A stretch of DNA of 64,000 bases, taken from contig OU862913.1 of assembly GCA_917880885.1 (NCBI GenBank), positions 44,983,460 through 45,047,459 on the forward strand, read 5' to 3'. How positions within the stretch are numbered: the stretch's first letter is position 1; the number at the start of each line of letters is the position of its first letter. The DNA comes from Limnephilus marmoratus (lineage: Eukaryota; Arthropoda; Insecta; Trichoptera; Limnephilidae). The position numbers and the translations under genes were made by a program. A model generated the notes under the pieces. That model did no database searches. It had not been told where the DNA came from and worked only from the letters and a program-made list of their open reading frames with translations. Shown here one piece after another: positions 20,318 to 30,380 of this stretch.

Positions 20318-21300
20318 CCCGGCGGTACTCGCTAGGTATTTACGAACATGAACACTCGCTACCGGGTAATAAATACCACAGAGTTTAATTGCCGTTATTT
20401 TCAAAAAGATGCTAGATATTCAATGTTTGACAATGTATTTGTGTTATTGGTACTATTGTTCATAAATAAAACTAAAAATGCAAGTTTTAATGTTTATTTA
20501 TATATATTAGAGTTTATCCTAAAAAATAATCAAAAAATAATGTTTTTCTTAATACAATGTAATCTTACGAAAATCAACAATAATATTTTTTGTACTTACA
20601 AATTTGGCAAAATTGAGATCGGTATCGAAAATAAACTAGGTACACTCCTAAAATACTAAAAAATAATGATACCTTTATACTGAGTGAACATTGAGATAAT
20701 CAACACTAAACAAACTTTTTCAAATATTTTGCTAAACTTTGCGAAACTACTTCACTCTAACATAGCAATCCTCACATATTGGGGTTGTATGCTCGCGGCA
20801 TATCTTTTTGGAGTACAATTCGCAAACCAACTTCTGAATCTGAAGGTAGACGGTCAAAAACATCTGAATTTGAGGGCGCGCCTGAACTATCAGCTTCCTG
20901 ATCAGTTTCACTTTCGTGTTCACTATTCTCCCCAAAATCTTCTATTTCTGACACATTTTCTTCTCCGCTGTCTTCTTCTTGAAGCAGCTCTTCTATTGTA
21001 CTATCACTTTGAGGAATACTCATTTTATTACAGCTCTAAAACAAAAAACATAGTCATAAACATATCGAAAAATAATGGAACAAGGATCGTCGCTACCGGG
21101 TATTTTATACCCATACTCACTTTACACGTCTGTCATTAACAAACGCCGTGCGCGAACTGACTGCCCCGCGGGGTGAGGGCGTGTGAACTATCGGTTTGAA
21201 GGTACTTAGAATCTTGAGTTGTCAGAACGCGTAGAAATAAAAATACAACCAATTATTTGTACCCTGTGGTATTTTTTACCCGGTAGCGAGTATCTCCGGG
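20318..21300. mobile_element. piggyBac-like deletion derivative
   Basis: The unit is bounded by TTAA (20314-20317 and 21301-21304). Its ends are CCCGGCGGTACTCGCTA and, reversed, CCCGGAGATACTCGCTA, with further subterminal similarity (CTCGCTACCGGGTAA.. AAATACCACAG). At 983 bp it is far shorter than an autonomous piggyBac. It keeps only an N-terminal piece of the transposase. Confidence 0.85.
20772..21023 (-). pseudogene. piggyBac-type transposase N-terminus
   Basis: The 83-residue minus-strand frame has an acidic, serine-rich N-terminus (EELLQEEDSGEENVSEIED, SEHESETDQEADSSG), typical of the region before the DDE core of piggyBac-type transposases. The frame then ends without any catalytic aspartate. 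Position and orientation inside a TTAA/CCCGG-ended unit support the call. It cannot encode an active enzyme. Confidence 0.7.
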
Positions 21301-21616
21301 TTAAGTCTATGGATCGCGTATACTCTTTCTTTCAAAATAACTGGCTTATTAATGAATGGAACTAACGAAGCTCTTGGAAGTGAAAGAAATCGTACATTTA
21401 TGCGATCCGTAGACTTAATTAATTCATCTAAGACGCGATCAATTTAGTCGTTTGATCCTGAAGTGGTTAAAATGTGACTAAAAACCCGTTAAACTATTTT
21501 TTAGTAGCACAAAGTTCATGCGGACTGCCAATGTATATTAAAGTTAGTATTTAAATTCGAAACTGTCAATTTATAGGTATTTTAAATTTTTTTTACTAAA
21601 CTTTTCTTAAAACTTA

Positions 21617-22823
21617 CAGTTTGGCAAGAAAGTGTAGAAAATAAATGATGGTGCTGCGATCGTTTTCTAGTTTTAAATGGCAACACCAAAATGGCTTATA
21701 AGATAAAGAACGTATGTTTTAAAAAAACACTTCTGGCAAAATGCATTTTTCATAGCGTATTTGTATTTTCAAAAAATTTGCACAAAAAACTGTAATTTAA
21801 TAAAAGCAAAATAAAACAAAACAAGTTTTAAGTGGGCGTTTATTTCGATATAAAAACGTAGGTACTTAAAAATTTAAGTCTATTAATTCAACACTCGACA
21901 TGTAATTATGTGTACATGTGATTCTTCTTCTTCCGTATCTTCTTCTTCATCTAAACGCAGTTCATCGATATCATCATATATAGTACTGCCTCGTGCATAA
22001 TATTCTGCCTCAATTTTCATCACGTGTTTGCAACAATTTTTCCAATCATCAGCACTTATGCTATTACATATTATTATTAATATGCCCATTTTCCGTTTTC
22101 CCGGTGTTTCAAATTTTCCATCTGCCTTTTCCCCTTCCTTGACGATTCGTCTTACCGTTGTTTCAGATTTATCTGTGTGTGAAAAACATCATTAAAATTA
22201 TTATTATAGAAGGTAGTTTTAAAAACACACACTAGATAATATTCACTTAGAAAGAAAAAAAGAGAAAACGAGAAAAAAGTAACTTTTCTAAGAGTTTAAA
22301 GAAGTTGTATATTATTATTTTTTTATTGAGTTATTCCCTTTTTCCTGTGGCCGCATATTAACTGTCAAATCGAAATGTCAAATTCGAATTTTTTAACATA
22401 ACCTCAAAGCAGATTGTAATGGTTATTATCGCTCGAAAATTGGCATAAATCTTGTAATACTAATGAAATTTATTAAACAAACTATACTACGTACCAGTCA
22501 TTTCTGCAGTTCGTTTTTAAACATCTTCTAAATCAGGTAGAAGCTTCTTCGCGTGACACTCGGCTAGGCAGCGTTGAAAAACGCAGAATATAACCCCTCT
22601 TGCATCACTATGTAATGGTTTATTCATTTTAATTAAATTCAGGCAAACAATGAATAAAAATATTATCAAATCAGCGATCTTCTACTCAGATTTAAGACAA
22701 TAAATCAACCGTAACACACGATAACATGACAGCCATAGGAAACGTCATATAATTCGGTGTTGCCATAGTAATGAACACGTTTAGTTACGATTGAATTAAT
22801 TTCTACACTTATTTGCCAAACTA
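21617..22823 (-). mobile_element. IS630/Tc1-like element with TA target
   Basis: The terminal inverted repeats CAGTTTGGCAAGAAAGTGTA (left) and TAGTTTGGCAAATAAGTGTA (right, reversed) are flanked by TA at 21615-21616 and 22824-22825. The element carries the split transposase relic described next. At 1207 bp it is an internal deletion product. Confidence 0.8.
21883..22628 (-). pseudogene. HTH/DDE transposase relic, two exons with the catalytic core deleted
   Basis: Exon 1 (22628 to about 22500) begins MNKPLHSDARGVIFCVFQ and has one internal stop before KRTAEMTG, ending at a GTACGT donor. Exon 2 (about 22178) resumes after CACACAG with SETTVRRIVKEGEKADGKFE and TPGKRK, completing a helix-turn-helix motif across the intron. 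It then jumps to DDWKNCCKHVMKIEAEYY and an acidic tail. In the family the DDE core lies between these two parts, so it has been lost. Family assignment (IS630-related, common in insects) is from memory of the motif pattern. Confidence 0.65.
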
Positions 22824-22829
22824 TACATC

Positions 22830-24030
22830 ATAATGAGTATACAAAACTTACTTATATCATCAATTAATACCTAAATAAAACTAACTTACATTATGAAATA
22901 TTTACACAAAGTTTACTTACATCATAAAATGTCTACATGGAACATACTTACATCATCAAATAATACCTACACAAAACTAACTTATATCATCAAATACCTA
23001 AACAAAACTGACTTACATTAGGAAATACCTACACAAATCCAACTAACATCATAAAATACCTACATAAAACTGACTTAGATCAACAAATAATATCTACACA
23101 AAACTTACTTATCTCATCGAATACCTATACAAAACTAACTTACATAAGAAATACCTACACAAAACTAATTTATAACATCAGAATACCTACACAAAACTAT
23201 CTTTCATCACCAATTACCTACACAAAACTAACTTACATTATCAAATACTAACACAAAACTAACTTGCATCATTAAAATACTTACCTACTTACATAAAACT
23301 AACTTACATCATCAGATACCAAACAAAACTAGCTTACATTATGAAATACCTACAAAGCTAACACAACTTTAGAATACCTACATAAAACCAACGTAAATCA
23401 TAAACAACCTACACAAAACTAACTTGCATCATCAAATACTTACTGTCACAAAACTTTCTCAGATTATCAAATACCTACACAAAATCAACTTACATCATCA
23501 AATACTTACATAACACTCATTTAGATAACCAAAATATATTGTTTGCCAACTATTTCTAACTATTTAATAAACTATTGTAAACACCAAATTTAAACACTTT
23601 TATTAATATTATTGTTGAATTGTAGGATATTGGCAGATTTTTACCTAACTTACATTCTATGTTACCTGCTCTTATATTTATGTAAGCAATATTTTGTTTC
23701 TTGTATTTTATATTACCTGCATTTTATCAAGTTGTTATTTTCATTGCACTTAATAAAAAAAACATGTACCTACTTACTGCATTATATGTAAAAGTTAAAT
23801 AAAATAAATAAATAAACACAAAACTCACTTACATATGTGAATATTTATAAGTATCTACACAATACCTCACTTACATAATCAAACATATAAATAAAACTAA
23901 CTAACACCTCTTTAAACATCTCTTTACCAGCGTATATCTTCGAACACCTACACAAAATTCACATACATCAGCAGATATATCCCAATAGCTAGGAGAACTC
24001 TCATACATACAAACTCCTACGCAAAGCTCA
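22830..24030. repeat. Degenerate minisatellite, ~31-37-bp unit
   Basis: At least 20 units resemble ACTTACATCATCAAATACC TACACAAAACTA (written in two parts). They run from 22830 to 23520 and, more diverged, from 23815 to 24030. 23525-23810 is an AT-rich interruption without the motif. There is no coding frame. Confidence 0.85.
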
Positions 24031-24189
24031 CTTATATCGTCAAGAACTCATTCCACGTTAGCATTTCCAAGTTGTTAAAGTGTTGGTAAGTTCTCCAATA
24101 CACCCCGAGTCCTCCAGAAGGTCCCCTCGTGTTCAATACGTAAATATAAGTTCAACAAGTGTTCTAAGGCAAGAATTCTTTTTATTATT

Positions 24190-24840
24190 TCTTATTTCGC
24201 AGCTCAGAAAATCGTTGTTCTAGAATTGAAGGAACAAAGAATTCTATCGCTGTCGGGTCCTCAGAGAAAAGAATTCTTTTTACTATGAAAGCATTACGAT
24301 ATTACGAATATACGACTATATCTTTGGTTAAATGGTGGTTCGTTATGTAAAATAACTAGCTTATTGATGAATGGAAGTGAACTAGCGAAGCTCTTGGAAT
24401 TGAAAGAAATCGTACAGGCGACCAATAGACTTAATTAATTCATCTAAGATGTGATCAATTTATTAGATCAGAAAATCGTTGTTATAGAATTTAATGTTCA
24501 TTTAATGAGAATTTAATTTAATTTAATGTTTTTAATTTAATGTTTAATGCAAACCAATCCCAGGATTGAAACCAGAGAGAGAGAGGGTCTGCAGAGAAAA
24601 TAATTCTTTTTACTATGAAAGCATTACGATATCACGAATACGAATATATATATATATGGTTAAATTAGTTATATTACACATATCTATGCAATTTTTAACC
24701 CCCCCCTCCCCGGTGACTAAAAACCTAAGCACCCCGCCGCTCATTTGTACCAAGCGTGGTATTTTGAAGACCCCCCCCTCTGAACGGGTTGCGTAGTATG
24801 GGTACGTTCCCTTACTATGAAAGCATTACGATATCACACT
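24190..24840. repeat. Local duplication with embedded MITE
   Basis: CTCAGAAAATCGTTGTTCTAG and AAGAATTCTTTTTACTATG at 24203-24330 recur at 24470-24650, and ACTATGAAAGCATTACGATA occurs a third time at 24815. Between the first two, 24345-24460 is the palindromic MITE right arm (GTTCGTTATGTAAAATAAC). Confidence 0.7.
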
Positions 24841-24869
24841 GAATCACAGAATCTTACTCAGCCTCAATA

Positions 24870-24997
24870 CTTTTTACTTCCCAGAACTTCTTCTCCTTCC
24901 TTGCCTAAAAAGACCCCCACACAGCATCTCCAAAGATTGCATAGGCTCTGACGGAAATTGTTTTTATCAGGGTCTCCTGTGTGGAGCTAATGTAAAA
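24870..24997 (+). mobile_element. REP-H 3' part
   Basis: TACTTTTTACTTCCCAGAAC, CACACAGCATCTCCAAAG, a degraded hairpin, CTCCTGTGTGGAGCTAATG and an A-run are present. Confidence 0.8.
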
Positions 24998-25002
24998 AAA
25001 TG

Positions 25003-25085
25003 CCCCGTTGATGAACACTGCAAAGCTGTCCAAAACGTTGGTCAAAGAAGAAAAAGCGCAACACGGCACAAAACCCCGATAATAC
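25003..25085 (+). mobile_element. Decayed half-copy of the palindromic hammerhead-like unit
   Basis: GTTGATGAACACTGCAAAGC, TGTCCAAAACGTTGGTCAAAG and CGCAACACGGCACAAAACCCC align with the loop and right arm of the unit at 53594-53785. The left arm is absent. Two core positions differ (C to T before TGATGA, G to A in GAAAC). Confidence 0.6.
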
Positions 25086-25305
25086 ATCACAATGGAAAAT
25101 ATATTAGAATTTTTATGACATTTAAATAACTGAATAAAGCGGGTAAATAAGTTATGTATGAATAAATGGGTTCATTTGAGGATGTATGTAGGTTGGATGT
25201 CCATACATAATTATCTATAACTATTATAATAGTGAAGGTTCGGGTTGTCACCAATACACTCAGCTAGATAAAGTACTGGAAAATGCATAACCTCGTATGT
25301 AGGTA

Positions 25306-26248
25306 CAAGGTGGCGCAAAATTAATCAATCACCCTATCAGAAGATGTCATAATTTTTGCAAATGGCGTCGTACGTCAATCATATTTGACATTTGTGAACT
25401 AGACAGCTGCAGAATACAAACAGACAAGCAATGGAGCGCTATACTCCGCAAGAGCATGGAATAATTGTGTCGATTTAAGCTTTAACGCTTAGCGATTTTG
25501 TATCGAAAGTAACCATGAGCGAAGAGGCGCATTTCTACTTACACGGTTACGCCAATAAGCATAATATTCGTTTCTGGGGCACTGAAAATCCGCGTGTGAT
25601 ACAAAAAAGCCATTACATCCACTCAAAGCCACTGTGTGGTGTGGCGTTGACGCGGGAGGAGTGATGTTGACGCCGACGCCGTTGACGCCATTGGCATTAC
25701 GGTCACTGTTACAGGCGAACGCTACAGGGCCATGATAAACGTCTTCTTACTTCCGGAATTGGATGAGCGGGCTTGGTGAACATGTGGTTTCAACAAGACG
25801 GTGCAACCGCACACACAGCACGAGCTACAATGGATATTGTGAAGGAAGCGTTTCCTGGTCGCATAATCTCTCATTTTGGTGATTTGGTATGGCCAGCAAG
25901 GTCGCCCGATTTAACCATTCCAGACTTCTTTCTTTGGGGCTATTTGAAGTCGCGGGTATATGCCAACAAGCCTCAGACAATCGCAGCCCTTAAGGAGAAT
26001 ATTTGACAGGATTGCGAACAGTTATCACCGGAAATCTTGCGGAAAGTCATGGAAAATGCGATAAAACGGGCACAAATTGAATGTGTATCAACACTGGCGG
26101 CAACCACTTGACGGATATCATCTTTTCCACTTAACAGAAAAAAATTAAAAGTTCAAATAAAGATTTCTATTACTCAAAATCATTTTTTTTATTTAGTAAA
26201 AAAGTTATTCAAAAACAATATTGGATGATTAATTTTTCCGCCATCCTG
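25306..26248 (+). mobile_element. DD41D (rosa/visitor-like) mariner-type element
   Basis: The unit is flanked by TA. The ends CAAGGTGGCGCAAAATTAAT and, reversed, CAGGATGGCGGAAAAATTAA form the inverted repeats. It is 943 bp with internal deletions. Confidence 0.8.
25432..26115 (+). pseudogene. DD41D transposase relic
   Basis: Fragments in order are MERYTPQEHGIIVSI (N-terminus, 25432), a large deletion, DFVSKVTMSEEAHFYLHGY, then after more damage the frame 25773-26006 with MWFQQDGATAHTARA, WPARSPDLTIPDFFLWGYLKS and ALKEN. The second and third catalytic aspartates (QQD and IPD) are separated by 41 residues, which places it in the DD41D group. The first aspartate, normally in SDEAHF, is glutamate here (SEEAHF). 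With the deletions, the copy is inactive. Confidence 0.8.
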
Positions 26249-26284
26249 TATATTACGTGGTTCCTGGACAGTTGTTGGTCCCCC

Positions 26285-26565
26285 GGCATTTTCAATTTGG
26301 GAGGCGGTATGGGAACCGGGAACCTTTTATTGGATAACCAACACCTCTGTCATAAGTCATCCCAAGTGGTTCGCTAAGTTTGATGACTTAGTCCGGGAGG
26401 TGAGGTTAGTCCGGTTTTGTGCGGCGGATGCGTCTGCCCACCTATTGCATGGCTGGATCGTGACAGGCTGGTTGAAGGAGGCCTTTTGACTTCTCCAGCC
26501 AGACTCTCTCGACCTTCATCGCAGTTGGAAGATTTATACGTCTGTCACTCATGGGGTCGTAGCAT
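26285..26565 (+). mobile_element. REP-H lacking its 3' tail
   Basis: TTCAATTTGGGAGGCGGTAT to GTCTGTCACTCATGGGG covers the 5' two thirds. The hairpin module is missing, which is unusual because most copies keep the 3' end. Confidence 0.8.
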
Positions 26566-26622
26566 GAGCGATTGATTAGGATTGACAGGATAACTTTCGG
26601 TAACTTTTGTTTTTATTTTATA

Positions 26623-27071
26623 CTAGCTGGTTACCGGCTTGCGTTGCTATGCCATTTAATAAATAAATTCTTTCTTGCTGCGTGTCCTTTCCCATTCGTC
26701 CCGTTCCCTTCCGTCTCCCCTTCCTCTCCCGCATCTCCCCTTCCCCCTTCCGGAGTTCCCCTCCCCCCTCCCGGATTCCCCTCCTTACCCTTCTCCCGCG
26801 AACGCCCTACCCGAGTTCTCCTCCCTCCTCCCGCATTTCATACATTCAGTCCCTGTATATTCAGTTTTCAAACAGCTCGCGTGCCACCATTGCAATTTTT
26901 TTAATTCAAATTTCATAAAGCCAGAGCTCACCAGTAGTTTTATACAAACCTTGTCCTGACAATAACGAACACGAAAAAAGAATTATCCAATTTGGTGCAG
27001 CCGTTCGGAAGTTATGCGCGTACATACATTTCGGCGATTCATTTTTATTTATATAATAATAATAATATAGA
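26623..27071 (-). mobile_element. Non-autonomous Helitron
   Basis: The minus strand starts TCTATATTATTATTATTATA, with AAAAATGAATCGCCGAAATG soon after. It ends GCAAGCCGGTAACCAGCTAG followed by T. A pyrimidine-rich core (26690-26840, plus strand) creates long spurious proline-rich frames. The 52715-53159 element is the same family. Confidence 0.85.
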
Positions 27072-27440
27072 CAGATGAATACAGCACAACAGTCCCAACT
27101 GCTCCCGTCTGGAGCCAGTGAGACTATGGCATTCTCAATTGGGATATGTTGTGAGGCTGAAGGTAGTGGGGAGGGGAAGGAGATGGGTAAGAGGAAGTTG
27201 AGAAAATACCTGGATAATCAGTTCTGGTCACCAAACACAGCTAAAGCCATTTAAAGCAACGTTTCAATTCTGAATGGTGGTCTTCATCAGGGCGATACTG
27301 AGAGTATCTTCCACTCTGGAACATGCCGCAAATATAATATATATTATTTTAAATGAATTAATTGAGAAATAACACAAATTAATCAAATAAAATTTATTTA
27401 CAACAAGAGCCTTACCCCTAGACCACGCCGGTCGTCAATT
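27072..27440 (-). mobile_element. SINE-B, nearly complete
   Basis: Tail to head on the plus strand: AATACAGCACAACAGTCCCA, the GCTCCCGTCTGGAGC hairpin, the body, ACAAATTAATCAAATAAAAT, and GAGCCTTACCCCTAGACCAC (A-box region). The B box region is deleted. Confidence 0.8.
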
Positions 27441-28233
27441 GTCAGATTATGAATGTCATTGAAAATGTTAATATTACAAAAACTTATTACAATTTATTTG
27501 CACGAACGAGGTTTTTCAATTTCACCCGGAAAATTCTGAATTATGACATACGCATGCGCCGATCATGGCGTTCATCTTCACAACGCGAAAACTCTGAAAA
27601 ATTTCCTCAAAACTGTTACCACACATAAAAAGAGACGCGCAAAATACGTATCTAAAAACCAATGCAAGATATAACATGCTTCCCTTTTACTTAGGAACCC
27701 TAGGTTGAAAATCAACTGACAATTTCCCTTTAGAATTCACCAGAATCCGTCGAATTCGTAAAACCATCCCCAGTCTTCCGCGGCTCTCCTCCGAGCTCGC
27801 TCGACTTGATCATTCCAGCCAGTTTGTCCCACATCCGGGGACGGGAACCGAACCACTAAACCTTCCAAGGTAATCTCATAATATTTACTTATTTACCGCA
27901 AAATAGACACAAATATCACATAAGAAACACACACACAAATTGATAATCGTAATAATTTCTATGAACACCTCCTTTAACATTTGATTTATACAATGAAAAA
28001 AATGACCAAATTTAGCAGATATTATTATTAAACAATTCAGACAAAGAAATCAGTGGCTATGTTGACAATTGCGTCTGGTTTTGATCTGTTGCACAAGCAA
28101 TATCGTAGAAGAATTAAAAAAAATATTGTCAGGGAAATTGTCTTCCTAAAACAATATAATCTAATGCAATTTTCTGTTGTTGCTCTGTCTGTCAGTAATT
28201 ATTGTAACTCTGGTTCAATGAAGAGGGATTTGT
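27441..28233. other. Unassigned, with a GC-balanced unique-looking block
   Basis: 27530-27890 differs from its surroundings in composition (CAGTCTTCCGCGGCTCTCCT, GGGGACGGGAACCGAACC) and ends AAACCTTCCAAG|GTAATC, a plausible splice donor. It could be a 5'-UTR exon of the downstream plus-strand gene or an unknown repeat. I found no protein motif. 27890-28230 is AT-rich. Confidence 0.35.
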
Positions 28234-28880
28234 TTTGAATCTAAGTGTCATTTTCAAAATTGTAACTGAATGCGTCTTTAATTTGGACAAGCGATAAAGT
28301 GCCTACCTATATATTAATATAAATTTTATTTTGCATGTCATTTTAAAATTGGAAACAAGTGATTAAGTACGTACCTACAATTGGTATAACATTTTTTAAC
28401 TGGAAATTATTTAAATTTATTTAATTATTTGCACTAAGCGATAAAGTACCTGTCTATAAATAATAGGTATAACATTTTTAAACAGAAAATTATTTTATTT
28501 GTCATTTTCATAATTGGAGCCAAATGATAAAAGTATCTATAATAGGTATAAAAATTATTTTAATTGTCATTTTCGAAATTGGAACCAAGCGATAAAGTAC
28601 CTACCTATAATAGGTAGGTATAACATTTTTAAACAGAAAATTATTTTATTTGTCATTTTTAAAATTGGAACCAAGTGATAAAGTATCTATGTATAATAGG
28701 TATAACATTTTTAAACAAAAGATTATTTAAATTGTCATTTTCAAAATTGGAATCAAACGGTAAAGTACCTACTCATAATAGGTATAACTTTTTTAACAGA
28801 AAATAATTTTAATTGTCATTTTCAAAATTATTGGAATCGAAGTGTCAATAATTCAGAGAAGCGACAACTATCTATAGGTA
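28234..28880. repeat. Minisatellite, ~90-bp unit, about 7 copies
   Basis: Each unit holds TTGTCATTTTCAAAATTGGA, CCAAGCGATAAAGTACCTA, TATAATAGGTATAAC and TTTTTAAACAGAAAATTATT with substitutions and small indels. It shows no coding or element motif. Confidence 0.9.
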
Positions 28881-29380
28881 ATATAATATATTTTTACCAG
28901 AAAATTATTATTATGTTTTTTTTTTATTATTATTAATATTTTTTTGGGATTTGCATACGAATGGTAACTAGTTATTTTAATTATATTTTTGGTCTAAGGT
29001 TTTACGCCAACTGGGCTTATAAATACATTTTAAGTATATATTTGAAATGTGTACCTACGTATTTCTTTTGTTTCAAATTCTTAGGGTTAATCTTGATAAG
29101 TAAAGACGAATTTCGTGATTTTTTAACCCCTCTGACCGTAAGCTTGTTTTCACGATAATATTACTTTACCAGAAATGTGTTTGACGTATGAGGCGTACCT
29201 GAATTTTAAGGATCTGCGCTTTTTAGAAAACATGCAATTTTCATAAATCCTAAAATTAATTATAATATTCCAATGTTGGTATGTAGAAAAAACGGTTTTT
29301 AATAATTAATTTATTTAGAATAATAAAAAAATATATTGTCAATTTTGACATCAACACTCATTTCGTGATAATATAAGGGA
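28881..29380. other. No feature recognised
   Basis: AT-rich sequence with ATTATTATT runs. No supportable structure. Confidence 0.5.
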
Positions 29381-29384
29381 TGTA

Positions 29385-29795
29385 ATTTGGGAGGCTGGCG
29401 TGGGTACCACCGTCCCGGAATCCATTTATTGGTTAACAAACACTCACGCCATAGGTCACACATAAGTGGTTCGCTATGTTTGGTCACATGGGGAGAGATT
29501 TTATGGCGGCGGATGCGCTTGCTAGCCTGATGCGTGGCGGGCCGGATCGGGAGAGACTGGTAAGGGAGGCCGTTTTACTTATCCAGACGGACTCTCATAA
29601 CATATCGCTTTGCACCGTAGTTGGAGGGATGGATTCATACATCCGTCAAATCTGGGCACACTGATCACCAGATTCCTACCCACCCCTAATATTTTTTTAT
29701 TATTAGTACTTTCTCTCCTTTATTTCCTTGAAAATACCCTCTACACAGCATCCCCAAAGAAGACCAGCTCCTCTGTGGAGCTAATGTAAATAAAA
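29385..29795 (+). mobile_element. REP-H with shortened hairpin
   Basis: It spans GGGAGGCTGGCGTGGGTACC to CTCTGTGGAGCTAATGT. The GGCC..GGGCC hairpin is deleted (AAAGAAGACCAGCTCCTCTG). Confidence 0.8.
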
Positions 29796-29834
29796 TCGCA
29801 TTTAAATTTACTACCTCATGCCAAATCAAAATTT

Positions 29835-29957
29835 TATATTTACATTTGGCACTTCTCCCGACTGTCCATCTGTGCCGAAGCGATCAATGAAGCTAGTTGC
29901 ACCTTCCATTGAAATACCGGTAGATCTCATCTTACGTCTGTGCTCTGAAGATTTTTG
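29835..29957 (-). mobile_element. LINE-J internal fragment
   Basis: CGATCAATGAAGCTAGTTG, TTCCATTGAAATACCGGTAG and CTGTGCTCTGAAGATT correspond to the minus-strand LINE-J copy at 5640-5790. Confidence 0.7.
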
Positions 29958-30380
29958 TTTTTTTACATTAGCTCCACACATGAGGTACCTATATTTAATC
30001 TTAGGGGATTTGAAGGAAATAGGTACGAGGGGTGGGTTGGAGCCTGGGGGTCAGTGTGTCCAGGAGTGACGGACGTAAGAATCCATCCCTCCAACCGCGG
30101 TGCAAGGCGACGGGTCGAGAGATTCCGGCTGGAGATGATGAAAGACCTCCCTCAACCAGTCTCTCTCGATCCTGCCCACCACACGGTAGATGGGCAGACG
30201 CATCAGCAGCCAAGACCTGGAAAAACCTCACCCTATGAACCCGGGCACCCCTGCTAAGTCACTAAACGTAGCGAACTTGGGTGACCTATGGCAGAGGTGC
30301 TGGTTACCCAATAAATGGAGTTGGTTACCCAATAAACGGCGGTACCCATACCGGCCTCCCAATTTAAAAATTGAATCAGT
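29958..30380 (-). mobile_element. REP-H, near full length but tail reduced
   Basis: On the minus strand, head (GGGAGGCCGGTATGGGTACC) to tail (TAGCTCCACACATGAGG on plus). A duplicated head segment (GGTTACCCAATAAA twice, near 30300 and 30322) is visible. The tail hairpin is mostly gone. Confidence 0.8.

Larger units (their letters stand above)
20235..21487. mobile_element. Palindromic MITE split by piggyBac
   Basis: The left arm (20235-20317) and the right arm (21380-21487) are reverse complements: GGTCGCGTCTTAGTTGAATT pairs with AATTCATCTAAGACGCGATC, and the outer ends carry TTTAGTCAAATTTCAACCAC / GTGGTTAAAATGTGACTAAA. The piggyBac derivative entered at a TTAA in the left arm's inner edge. 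Other pieces of the family are at 6180, 8396 and 24345. Confidence 0.7.

Noticed and set aside
22830..24030. A CRISPR array
   Set aside because: The units are directly tandem and degenerate, without unique spacers of constant length, in a eukaryotic context.
26572..26959. Proline-rich proteins in three plus-strand frames
   Set aside because: All three plus frames are open because of a C/T-rich Helitron interior. The sequence is shared with 52715-53159.
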